Source: Reticulascus tulasneorum (taxonomy: Eukaryota > Ascomycota > Sordariomycetes > Glomerellales > Reticulascaceae). From it: a DNA stretch of 64,000 nt. Below are positions 22,486-33,443 of the stretch, piece by piece. The stretch is from NCBI GenBank assembly GCA_001557505.1, contig LSAX01000006.1, forward strand, positions 1,550,001-1,614,000, given 5' to 3'. A model generated the notes under the pieces. The model was not told the DNA's origin. It worked only from the letters and a program-made list of their open reading frames with translations, and did not search any database. A program made the position numbers and the translations under genes. Positions within the stretch are counted from its first letter, which is position 1, and every line of letters starts with the position of its first letter.

Positions 22486-24392
22486 CTAGTACCTCCGATC
22501 TCTCTGGGATTCAATGTCGTTGTCGTATCCATATTCTGGCCCTCGGTTTATCACTCGGTGGCTCTGCGAAGTGGGCGACCGGCTGAAGTAATCCTCTCCT
22601 CCAGGCTGTCGTGGAGGGACAGGGGCCGTCATGTTCCTCTGCGGTGCGTATTGCGGCCCTCGTGGTGCCACAGGTCCTGTGGCACTACGGTATGGCTGAT
22701 ACGTGGGGCTCCTAAGAGGAGCTGGATTTCGCGGCATTGGAGCGCCTGATCTATTTGAATAGGTTGACGGTGCTGGGCTAGCCCGGCCGTCCGAGTGATT
22801 TGAGTAGTCATCATACGTGGGCCGGGTATTCGGCATCGGCCTGTTGTAGCTATCCATTGTGCGAGCAGTAGGAGATCTAACCGGCGGAGGGAATGGTGGC
22901 ATCGTTTCTGATCCATAAGTTGCGGGGCTCTGGGTATATCCACGATTCAACGAAGAAGATGAGCTGGTCTGCATGTGACTGAACTGCGGCCGCATGGTCC
23001 GTTGCGAGTTGGAGGTCCCGGTTCGCACCGGCAGCGGATAGTTGTTCATGCCTGACGATGGATTCGACGGTGCGGGAGACGTAGGGGTTCCGAGTCCCAT
23101 GTCCGCGGCGCCACCCATCAGGGGTGCTCGAGAGGAGTAGCTGGCGGCCGAAAACGTTGTGTTTGTTCTCGATGGCATCGGCCGCTTTTGATCCAGGGAG
23201 CTAAGCTCAAAGCTTCCAGGAGTGCCTCCTGGTGTGTTAGGACGCGAGGTGTAAAGAGGAAGAGTTCCCATGGTCTCAGTCCTGTTCATCGTGGGCATAT
23301 CCGGCAGTTTATCGGGGTCTCCCATGTACGGTATCGTCGGCAAAGTTGCCTGGCGTTCCATTGCTGGCTTCTCACCGTTCCTCTTCGCCGCCTTCAGTTC
23401 CGCCTTCACCATTTCGGCTACTTCCTTCTCCCTGGCGTCTTTGACCTTGGTTGAAACGACTTTAATCAAGGTTAGGGCGGCTTTGCGTTCGCAGTACCGT
23501 GACAGTCCACCATCCCCTTTTGGGAGCCACCACGACAGGAAGGTGATATAAAATATGACGGCTAAGAGGAGGAATAAAAACGAGAATACCCAAATCACCA
23601 GGGTGAAGGCCATGCCGCCCAAAATGAGCGCCTGTCGGTAGTCTTGCATCGCTAGAGCGCCGAGTTTATCAAAGAATCCCATGAGCGTACCCTCCACGCT
23701 ATCTGCGGCGGTAGAAAGCTTGGCCTCGTACACGGACTTGAGGGTCAGCGCATTCACGACCTGGCGAGGCCCAGAACAGACGAGTACTCGGATCCAAGCT
23801 AGGGGTTGTTAGTGGAGTTTAACCCAGGCATATCTGCGGGGCTTACTTTGAAAGGCGATGTAGGTGAAGATCGCGACATATTCACCACCCCTCTTGCCCT
23901 TGGCCAATTCTGCGAAGACCAGGAATCGCCGGAAACCTTGGCCTTTGCCCATGCGGATACTCTCGAGACGAGCTGCGAGATTGTCCAGAAAGCACTCGGC
24001 TATATTGCCACGCTTCATAACTCGTATCGCCCTAAACTGCTCGTACCCGAGGTTGACGAAAGACGCAATAATGGTGATGGAGAAAATCCATTTCGAGACA
24101 TCGAAGGATATTGCAGGCTGGATGTCGGAGGACCATCGGTTGAACGCGAGCAAGTTAACGGCGGTGAATGTATCGACACCATATACAGCGATCGAGATGA
24201 AGAGAAGGAACCAGAGGTAACCGTAGGCAAAAGGAGTCAAGCATCCTCTTGACTTGAAGTCTTGGAGATTCTACAGAAAAATGTCAGTGGCCATTTGACC
24301 GTGCCGGCTCAATCGATGAAGCTTACGATGTAGTCCCACTTCTGTTCAGCAGGAACCCTAATCTGCTTCGTGCGATGATTGCAACAACCCAT
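22486..24392 (-). CDS. Kch1/Prm6-type low-affinity K+ transporter
   Basis: Exons 24327-24392, 23847-24270 and 22486-23798 give about 600 residues. The N-terminus is MGCCNHRTKQIRVP, then four hydrophobic segments: YGYLWFLLFISIAVYGVDTF, WIFSITIIASFVNLGY, the region before TWIRVLVCSGPRQVVNALTL, and VIWVFSFLFLLLAVIFYITF. WWLPKGDGGLSRYCERKAA after the last segment is typical of the fungal Kch family. A Ser/Pro/Tyr-rich tail of about 300 residues follows and is probably cytosolic and phosphorylated. Kch1 and Prm6 of budding yeast promote K+ influx at the plasma membrane during the pheromone/high-Ca2+ response. Gly2-Cys3-Cys4 looks like a lipidation signal. The short first exon is supported by phase and by the match across the junction (DYI-NLQDFKSRG). 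Confidence 0.92.
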
Positions 24393-26693
24393 GATCACGT
24401 TGGGGCCCGAAGACAATCCGATAGCGGACAGGCGAATAAACCAGTTGATCTCGACACAGTCGAGTGGTTAGAAATAGAAGTTGATGAGATGAAACAGTTG
24501 GGCGAAAGGAAGTCGTCCGAGGGAGCGAGAGTGGCAAACAGTCCAGCCGTTAGCACAAGTCGTTACTCGCCCGCGAAGTAATCAACTGTGCTCTATTCGT
24601 CGTGAAGACGAGAGAACCGGATTGAGGGCGATGACCAGACAGATGTTGAATGAACGAATACCAAGAGAAAGGAAGGGCAGGGAAGACAATAAGGAAGCTG
24701 GTGCGTGGGCCGGGGATGTTTGTGTGGAGACACTCTGCGACGATGACCTGTCCCTATTCTCGGGATGGCATATTCAGTCCTTGGAAAGTATGACAGTCCC
24801 GTTCCACTGTTTCCTAGGACCCGGGGGGATCGCTAGACCGATTGACGATTCTGCCTGGTCAATGACTCGATTCCGTGATTATGATTGACGGCGCATAGAA
24901 CAGAAGGAGGTTTAAGATGTTGGGTAGGCTCCGCGGATCCTCTGGTACGCTCAATGCCCGAGGTTTGATCGACTATTGCCAGTGGGATGTGGGTTGCAAG
25001 GCTACGTATCAGGCCTTCGGACTAGGAAGAGATGGACAATGCGAAAAAAGAATGAGTGGGTATTATTCGAACGGGGTTTCTGAATGAGTGACGAGGTTGG
25101 TATTGCGAGAAACGAGTGAAGCAAAGCTGTAGGATCACATAGAGCAGCAAGAATGAGGGTTGGTTCACCTCGCCATCAATTGGTATTGAGGGCTTTCCTG
25201 AGGGGGGAGGGAGGAATTCAAGGGAGTGGAGCGGGCTGGTTGGTGAAAGAGAAGGGAAGAAGAATGATAATTAATCGGGCCAACGATGGGTCGGTCAGAG
25301 GGGCGAGCGTTTGGGGAGTGTGAGTGAGGGAAGTGGGAGTTTCGGGAGTAAGAGCTAGTGGCGGGATGTATCCCCAGGCATAACCGCTGTGCGAAGGTAC
25401 TTACCTAGCGTGTGGCACACCAGGGTCCCTGCAGTGCTCCAAAAGCCTAACGCAGGTACACGGCGCTAAGACCAATTTTAGCTTAGTGCAGATAAGGCGA
25501 CGTTCGAGGTTTCCGCTTATCCCAATCCAGGCCATCCATTGGCTCGCTTACGTCGGGTTGTGTGCCCCTTGCAATCCTCCCATCCCCTTTGTTCGAGATT
25601 GCGCAGTAACGGGACGAGAGATATGTAGCCAGATGCAAATGGCCGCTCTTCCCGCGGCCGGCCTTCAACGGATGATAGGAAGAAACAAGTTGGGGTCATT
25701 TTGTTTCGGCCATTTGAACGTGAACCCGCCGCCAGTCGAATCAGGGCGAGTTCATCCGGATATCTCCAGTTGGCACCTTTGCGATTCCCCAAGCCCAACT
25801 ATCCCGTCGACGCGCCCTTCTGCCCGTGAAACACGATATATGCTGCGAGACTGTAGAACCACGCGGTCTGCATGACGGATACCCTCTGGGGGGCTGGAGG
25901 GCCTTCCCAAAGTAGTAGGTAGCTGATTCGTGACCCCTCAACAACCTGGCATCGAATGTTTCCTATCATCGCTCATTGAACCCAGAGTGGTCGTAATGTG
26001 CCAGATGTGCCAATTGTCTGGTACCACTCGCCGGTTGGCTGCCTCCCCAGTCCAATCAAGGCGCGCTCTGACGCCGCTTGCGGATCACGCGGCATAGTCT
26101 CACCCACCATTGGCATAGATCACCGTTCCGCTGTGGGCTCCTTTCCCAGGAGCGGATTATCATCACCAAGCGGCAGATCTCACGATCAAATTCGATGGTC
26201 AGCCTCTGTGACGATATGTCTTGGCTGAGGTATAACCTTCCCAAGCTCATGGGTATCTTGAAGACGGTTTAGTATTTGATGGTTTGCTTCATATCCTGCC
26301 AAGCTTTGGGTTCTATGTATTCCGCTGCGGGGGTGGATATATGGTTGTTGGCCCGAACATGAAGAAGTTGCCTGTGACTGTCAGAGACATTGCAATGCGT
26401 CTTTCGGTCAGGCAGTTGCTGAGCATATGAAAATATAGCCTCAAAGTTGAGTGCTTGAATCCGGTTTCGGCTGAACAAAGAAAGCAAGGACAAAGGGAGC
26501 AAGGCTGTCTTTGTCTTCAATGGCTTGCGTAGAAGCTCAGGAATGCGCCGCAGGAGGAGAAAGCGCTTCAACATATCATCAAGGACGATATGTAAGGTCA
26601 CCTGCTCTCTCTTATGTTTCTCTGGATCAAGCTCGACTTTTTGCGTCTCTCAACACAGCCAGTGACTTTTTTTGCGGATCTCGATCGGAGAAG
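24393..26693. other. Divergent intergenic region
   Basis: 2.3 kb between the Kch1-type gene (minus) and the pseudokinase gene (plus). Several open frames of 60-130 codons occur on both strands (for example 25486-25875), but none has family motifs or splice support. It probably holds two promoters and leaders. Confidence 0.5.
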
Positions 26694-28125
26694 ATGGACA
26701 ACGAAAAGCAGCCAGAGCAGCAGTTCCAGCTGATCAAGAAGCTCATTGATAACGTCTGGTTAGCAAAGAGGACCCCCAACGGCAGGGCCTACGCCGATGG
26801 GGAGGAGTTCCTTGCGCGGAAGGTTGATGATTTCAACAAGTACTTTGAAGCAGCAAAGTTCCCAACACTGGGCCTGACTACAGAGGCACGTGAGGTCAAG
26901 GGTTTGATGGGTTTACTTTACGACTGCAACTTCGGAAGGAACATCAGTTATCTCCTGAACCATGAGAACGTCATTTCCCTGGCTGGCTTTATTCGACACA
27001 AGCCTTTCAACTCCAAGTCTGACGAACCCGACGACTACCTAGTCTGGGATTATTGCGACGCCGGAAGCCTGGAGAATACTTTGGCAGACAAATCGATCGA
27101 GCGAACCCCCAAGGAGTACATGCCCGAATCACTCTGTTGGCATGTTCTCACATCTGTCCTTCGATCCCTGACCTGGCTCCACGATGGGTTTCGACAGGAC
27201 AGAGACTATGCCACCGGAGAAGTAACGTGGATCAAGACAGATGTAGACTGGACCCCTATCCTACATCGCAACGTCAATCCATCGACCATCTTCTTCCAGC
27301 ACCCCCGCGGAAAGGAAACCTATGGCGTGTGCAAGCTCGGTAACTTCGAAAACGCGTTCATCTCTGGCCACTCGGTCTATCGGAAAGATGCCCGCGGAAG
27401 CACTAGCATTATGTTTGCTCCCAAACAGGGCTACGCCTCGATGGACGACATGAGGAAGCAATGGGATCTATTTCTGAAAACACGAGACAGCGCAAGTTTA
27501 TTATTCCAGTAAGTTGTCAAGGGGCGCTAACAATATGTTCCTACAGAAGTATCGTCTTTATACCATCAGCAACGAACATTGGAGCCTCGGCGCCACTCTC
27601 TTCCGCATGATGACGGGCCGCCACCTCCCCGGCCTCGATGACTGTGAGAAATGCGGATGCCCCCCCGTTCAACGCTGCTCAGAGGGCGGATGTCTCGAGA
27701 AACTCTGCGACTGTCAGCTCGGCGGCTGCAACCATGTAGAGTCGAATCACTGTACGCATCCAATATACTCCGGACCGGATGGCCCCATATGCAAGCATAA
27801 CTGCCCCGTGCAGACCATTAATATCGACGACATCCTCCCCAAACTAGGCTACTCTCAGTACTTGAGGGATGCTGTCAGTAGCCTGCTTATGTACAATGGG
27901 GAAACGAATGCGGTTTCGACTACCAAAGAGATTTGCGAGAAGATTGAAGCTTTGTATGAGGAGTGGAGGGAGAATACGGAGGATGGGATGGAGTATGTGG
28001 ATGTCCATGATGATATGGCGCAGAGATATAAGGCACTCAGCCGCGACAATGCGATCGGGAAGAATGGGCATTCCGGTAGTCACGAGGAGCTTGTTGACTC
28101 GGATGGTGATGTTGTCGTGTCTTAG
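26694..28125 (+). CDS. Protein-kinase-like protein (predicted pseudokinase) with Cys-rich insert
   Basis: Exons 26694-27491 and 27547-28125 give about 458 residues. The order of a kinase fold is visible: HENVISLAGF and YLVWDYCDAGSLENTL (hinge, about 116-130), SLTWLHDG, HRNVNPSTIFF at 191-201, LGNFENA at 215, and HWSLGATLFRMMTGRHLPG in the C-lobe. Key residues are lost: HRD is HRN (Asp to Asn at 193), DFG is GNF (216-218), and no clear ATP lysine motif is seen, so catalysis is unlikely. Between residues 299 and 352 an insert carries 11 Cys and several His (DDCEKCGCPP, GGCLEKLCDC, CKHNC), suggesting metal binding. The intron begins GCAAGT rather than GT: GT donors nearby do not keep the frame, whereas GC-AG joins DS to KYRLYT in phase. 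The start is the ATG of MDNEKQ; the frame is open upstream to 26511. Function unknown. Confidence 0.87.
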
Positions 28126-28900
28126 ATGTGTACTTCCTTTCTACCTACACGGCGTGAGAGCTTGATGTCTTTTACCTTGAGAGGGGCTTTACAGAGCTTC
28201 AGATGTCTAATTGATTTGCTCCCCAACCCCTCACTACTGGCCTAGTTATATTCTCATATTCCATTTCCTAAACAGGCTCATGGCATCGGTGGTGAATAGT
28301 TCCCCAAGACATGTGGGCTTGCTTCCACCAACCCGGAACCGATTTAGAGTTATTCACTAAGATGTCTCACGAAGCAAACGGAGAAGATAGTCGCGGGTGG
28401 CGGGGTAATAGATTGGTGAGTGGTAAAACACCCGCTACAATCGCCATCTTTTTAGGGATACATCCCACTACAACTAACCCCGCATCTCCTGAGTCGAGCC
28501 TGAGGTGGTCCGCTCAGCTTTGCCAGTGAAAGGTGGGCGCCGAGCTCAAGCTAGGCAGACCTCCTCCGAGCAGGCTGCCCTATTAAGAACCTGCCATCAT
28601 TACCTCCTAGGTACCTACGATAAAGCTGAGGTGAAGTCAATTCCAACCACCTTAACCACGCAGCCAGACATTTTCAAACCACCACGCACGACATCTCTCC
28701 CCCAACTCAATCAATTCGGACATACCCTGCTGGGAAGCTAGCTACGATTCATTGCATTTGGGCTTCCCTTCATCAGCATCCGCAAACACACGGAAACCAC
28801 GATAGCTGTCAATCTCCCACGTGCTCTCGACCCACGCCTCGCCCAGTCCCACAACCATCTACACAATCCCAAATAGCAAGGCCAGGCAGAAGGGCAAAAG
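28126..28900. other. Intergenic, no supported gene
   Basis: Tandem spacer between the pseudokinase and roadblock-like genes. It contains CCTAGGTACCT-like sequence near 28605-28615, common in fungal upstream DNA. No gene seen. Confidence 0.5.
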
Positions 28901-29548
28901 ATGTCGCTTGCCACGCCCCCCCTCCTCCTCACGAAGCGCCTCACGACATTCCTCCACACGAACCTCTCGCCCCAGCTGCACACCGCGCTCCTCACCACGC
29001 CCTCGGGCAAGCTCCTCTCTCACGCCTCACACCAGCCCGTCTCCGTGCTCCGCACCCAATGTACCGTCGCCTCCTCGCTCTGGACCCTTCACGCCTCGGC
29101 CTCGTCATCCATACCTGACGCCCTGCCCGGATCCGGTTCTCAGTCTCCCGGTCCGCCCACCGCAGGCTCGAAACCCGTCACCATCACGGTGCAGCTCACG
29201 GGCGGGGTGGTCGTCATCCGGAGACTGAAATGCGGCCTTTTGTTCGTGTGCATTGGGCCCGTGGCCGACGCCGCGGAGCAGACGCCGAGCGCAGACGGTG
29301 CGAATGGGGGCAGGGAGGCGGCGCTGGGAACTGCGAGTCCGCTGCAGGTGCCGGGGAGTCCGTCTGAGGTGGACAGCGTGCTGAGTGCCGGAGCTGCGAC
29401 GACGGCGAGCTACACGAGTGTCGGCAGCGTGAACACGGCGGGCGTGGTGGCGATTCGGCGGCACGCTGAGGAGCTGGCAAGATGGCTGGATGATAAGCTG
29501 GGAAGCTTGCGGGTGCCGGAAGAAGGAGTCGGGGTCGCGGCCGAATAG
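28901..29548 (+). CDS. Roadblock/LC7-like protein, possible Ego3/LAMTOR-type subunit
   Basis: Single exon of 215 residues. The N-terminal half has the signature of small longin/roadblock proteins: LTTFLHTNLS, ALLTTPSGKLLSHAS and VSVLRTQCTVASSLWTLH, then a strand pair ITVQLTGGVVVIRRLKCG and LLFVCIGPVA. This corresponds to the PxGKLLAxAS-type core of roadblock folds. Two Ser/Gly/Ala/Pro-rich inserts (about 72-92 and 125-170) look disordered, and an amphipathic helix RRHAEELARWLDDKLG ends the fold. Proteins of this type act as scaffolds for Rag/Gtr GTPases on the vacuole (Ego3/Slm4 in yeast, LAMTOR2 in animals); assignment to that complex is inference from fold-level resemblance and length. No signal peptide or membrane segment. 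Confidence 0.8.
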   Translation: MSLATPPLLLTKRLTTFLHTNLSPQLHTALLTTPSGKLLSHASHQPVSVLRTQCTVASSLWTLHASASSSIPDALPGSGSQSPGPPTAGSKPVTITVQLTGGVVVIRRLKCGLLFVCIGPVADAAEQTPSADGANGGREAALGTASPLQVPGSPSEVDSVLSAGAATTASYTSVGSVNTAGVVAIRRHAEELARWLDDKLGSLRVPEEGVGVAAE

Positions 29549-30048
29549 GAAGCTACCGGAAGCAGGCCTCGGGAGCACACATCATGGAGCAGGAATCCAG
29601 GTAATGCGGAGGGTGGAAACATGCTGCTATTGGGCATAAGCGGCGTCAGAATTGAGTAGGGACGTATGCATTTCTGGAAAGACTAGACGGCTGGACCATG
29701 CTTGGCGTTAGGGAAGATACCACGACTGAAATGAACACTTCGCCATGCACGCCTTGCCAGGGCCGGTGGTCAGGGCCCACGTTTTTTTAGCATACGTGAG
29801 AACACAAGATTGCCGAATTAAGTGATATTTCGCTTGAATGAGTCCGTCTATATCGGTATGCAGGTATTCCCCTTTTCCCGGTAGGACTGCAGATACTCCA
29901 ACCAGCCATTACCAGACACAGTCATGTCACGCTATACGCCCAAGTATGCAAACTCCCCCTATCAACCGAGCCAGATTCGATTTGCCCAAATGCCCCAATA
30001 TCCCGAAGCGCCCTGATAACACACCCATAGAGTCAGCTAGCAGCGGTC
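29549..30048. other. Convergent intergenic, no gene
   Basis: 3' sides of the roadblock-like gene (plus) and the Nif1-like gene (minus). Short frames only. Confidence 0.5.
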
Positions 30049-32094
30049 CTACTCGATGCTCATGCGCATCAGCCCATCACTGGTATCAACCATGCCCTGA
30101 AACCCCACTTTGCCCTTCCCGTTGACGCGGCCGCGCCCTCCGCCGCCTCCGTTCGCAGGCGTCCCGCTGACGCTTCCCGTCTCGCTCGGCGGGGCGCTGC
30201 CTCCTTTGTCCCCGCCGTTGCTGCCGGGTCGCGAGCCCCACGGCGCGGCGTCACGCTGCAGCGGGCTCTGCATGATGGGCGAGTTGTGAACGCTCATGCC
30301 CGGGCTGACGGCGCGGCGCTTGAAGCTAACGGGGTCGAAGTCGTCCTCCCGACGGCGCTTGCTGTTAATCCGCCGTGTGATCTCCGCCGCGGTCGGCGGT
30401 TGCTGGAGCGCCTGTGCCTGCAGCGGGGTGTCGGATTTCTGGGACTCGCCGCTGCTGTTGATGACGAATCCGGCTGTGGCTGCGAGGGATGGCGAGTCCA
30501 TTGAGATATCTTCGCTGATGCCCGAGGAGGAGCCGCGGGGGAGGAAGGCGGGAGGCGGCGGCGTTGTCCGCGCCCCGATGCTGCTCGACTCGGAGAAGGT
30601 GTCCCAGAATATCTTGCCTTTGGAATTCCTCAAGGCGTGCTGCTTGAAGCTGCTGGATAGGCCGGAGGCTGTCTCGGACATCATGTCGTCTTCCGGTATA
30701 TCGTCCAACGATTCTTGAGGAGTGAGGTGAGGGGACGAGTGCGTAGTCGGGGGCGCGGTTGGGAGTCGCGGCTCCAGATCCATATCGCTTTCACGAACCT
30801 GGCGGACGACTTCGGCCTCCCGAAGGAACTCTGTCTCTATAGGAGCACCCTCTTCTGCCAGGGCGGCTCGAATGCGTGCAAAGTTCTTGGTTTTGGGCTA
30901 CACGATGTTAGTGGGGCACGATGTAGGATACGCGGGCAAACAACGTACCAAGAGGCTGCCTCGACGGGTTACGACTCGCCGAATGACATTGGGTCTCTGG
31001 GGCCCTTCGCGTGTCGGGGTCGAGAGCAGCCCGTCGAGATGATTTTCCTCGCCCTCACTGCCGGATATATGTAGTTGATTCGCCTGCCAGCTGATGCTCT
31101 CCCTTCTCGAGTGCGCCATTGGAATATCCTTACCGATGGAACTTGGCGGGGACTTCGACAGGCCAGCCGCTGTAGAGGCATTGAAGCCCAGCCCCAACGG
31201 GCCTCGGAGTTTCTTTTTCGGTTGTTTCCTTGGGCGTTGCCGCTGGTGGAAGCTCGTTAAACTGTTGACTGATGAGGAGCCGCCGATCATCCAAGGGACG
31301 CCTTGCGGGGGAGGAATGCCGATGGGAGCCACGCTCTTAGTCACTTGCGGCGTCGTAATGTATGCCTCCTCCATATCTTCGTCCATGGCATCGTCGTCAT
31401 CGGAGGACGAGGACGAGCCGGATCCCAGGCCGTGCACGCTCCCCAGCGAGCTCGAGATTGTCATCCTGTCATGATTGCCCATCACAGACCACAGCGACGT
31501 GGAAGACTGCTCGGCATTTCCATAGTCGCCACTCCTCCGGTTCGGGATATTCATGGCCCTCCCGCCAATGGTCGGGGACGAGTCGGGGGAGGATTGCTCG
31601 GCGAGCGTGGAATGATGCAAGCTGGTCGCGGCGCGGGAGAAGTCCAGGCCACGCGACCGGCGGGGCAGGATGTTTGTTGGGCTGGCATAAATCTGCGAGT
31701 GGTCGAGCTTGGGAGACAGAGGAGTGGGCTTCGTGAAGAGGGCGGAGGATGTCTGTGCGGGCGAGGTGAAGTCGCGCGGTGGCAGCTGCAGCGAGAGGCT
31801 GCTGCGATGGGCAAACTCGCTGCGGCGGGGGGTGACGGGCCCGGTTGCCGTGTCTCTGATGCTGCTGTCGTCCTTGGATGTCTTTCGCGAGTCGATTATG
31901 AGCGGGGACGGCGACAGCAGCTTGGAGGGTGTTCCTCCTCCATCGGACAGCGACCTCGGTTTGGATAAGGGCGACCTGGTTATGATTCTGGTGGTCGTCG
32001 TGTCTGCCCTTCCTTGTCCGTCCCCATCCTGCACATCGTCCATCACGGCCACCTCGTCATAATCCACATTCCTCAAATGGGTGGGACGGTCCAT
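30049..32094 (-). CDS. Large disordered protein resembling fungal Nif1-type cell-cycle regulators
   Basis: Exons 30949-32094 and 30049-30897 give about 664 residues, nearly all low-complexity and rich in Ser, Pro, Arg and Asp. Many SP/TP sites suggest phosphorylation by CDK or MAP kinases (TPSKLLSPSPL, TPLSPKLDHS). The one compact conserved-looking stretch spans the intron: NVIRRVVTRRGSLL joined to PKTKNFARIRAALAEEGAPI and then ETEFLREAEVVRQVRESD. I recall this element from fungal proteins annotated as cell cycle inhibitor Nif1 (fission yeast Nif1 inhibits Nim1 kinase), but cannot verify it here, so no symbol is given. Near the C-terminus a basic segment (RRINSKRRREDDFDPVSFKR) could be a nuclear signal. 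The start is the ATG at 32094; the open frame above it lacks a preferred ATG. Gene existence is much surer than the name. Confidence 0.82.
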
Positions 32095-33443
32095 CGCCGA
32101 CAATCTCTTGGTCGGATAGGCGAGGCTATCCACCAATGGTCCCCTGGAATGAAGTGCGTTTAGATTGGTGAGGTAGTGGATTTCGGGTTGATTTGCCAGA
32201 AGTCGGTGATCAACGGTAAGGGTGGGTCATGGAGGACGGCGTGGCAGTCTGTACAGGAGTCGCAAGTGAATATTTCATGATTCGCAGTCGCAGTCACAGC
32301 ATCCGAGGCAGGGTAAAGTCGTAGTTCGAGGAAGAATTGGAACAATGAATGCGCGGCTCTGGAACTTTGGGTAACAAAGGAAGTGTGCTAGACTAGCTGT
32401 GGTCGAAATTAGAGCGCATGGCCACCTTTCACGGCCCAGTCCTCCTCCATGGGTGTGTGCGGTGGCATCGCCAATAAGAACCAGCGCTGAGCACTCTCCC
32501 CCAACCGGGGACCCCAGACACCGCGGGAGACTCCCCAAGAGCTAGCCTACCTAGTAATAATCCTTTCTAAAATAGCCGGGCGCTCTTTTTAACGGCCCTT
32601 CCGTAGCCCTACGGGGTTTCAAGAACTAACCTCAAACAATCGGTCTTCGCAAGATCCCTCTCTCCCTTCCATTGCTTAACTACAACTCCAGTCGCAAATA
32701 TAAAACTCGGAAGACTCAGAATATGGACTCCGTTGATCTGTGGGCTTTCTCTGGACAACATGACCAGTTTGACCATTTGGTTGTACATGTAGCTCGGCGC
32801 AACCTAATAGCCAAAGGAGAAGTGAAGCCCAGTGCTGTGGGTTTCCTCGACCGCCCCCCATGGAAGTCCTAGCGAAACGGATTCCGAGAAATCTTTACTT
32901 CATTCTCTTGTCTACCTAGGAGACTCACCTGTTTGGCTGCCATATCACCAAACCCAAGATCTTTACAGCAAGCAGTAAGCAGGGACATTCGGCTACTACG
33001 TAGCATGCACAATGACTAGCTCGGTGATTGTGGTCGAGCAGCGTCCTCAATGTCTATTATGCTTGTCCCGGTTCCAGCGTCCCCGACCCAAAGGCCCAGT
33101 CCTGTCCATTGATATATACTGCCGTGCAATCTTTGATGATTGGCATGCAAGAACATGGGTTTCTTGCCTGAACTGCCGTCCCGATCTTAACTCGGACTGC
33201 CCCGCATTCCCCTCAATTCCTTTGGTCACCAAAGTGGGCTGGTGGCCTAGCCTGTCATGGCTATATCACTTCCTGTGGACAATCTCTTGGGGCCGGAGCA
33301 CAAGTGTTCTACTGTACTCTCTTTCTTCTCCTAAAGATTCCGGTCGTTGTATCTTTTTGCATTGAAGAGAAAACCCTAGATTTTTTTTCGTATTACTATT
33401 GAGACTTCCGAAGGCATCACAACCGTGAACATAACCTCCCAAG
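32095..33443. other. Divergent intergenic region
   Basis: Upstream DNA shared by the Nif1-like gene (minus) and the DUF3500 gene (plus). A plus-strand frame at 33012-33365 begins with ATG but has no family features. No gene is supported. Confidence 0.5.
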
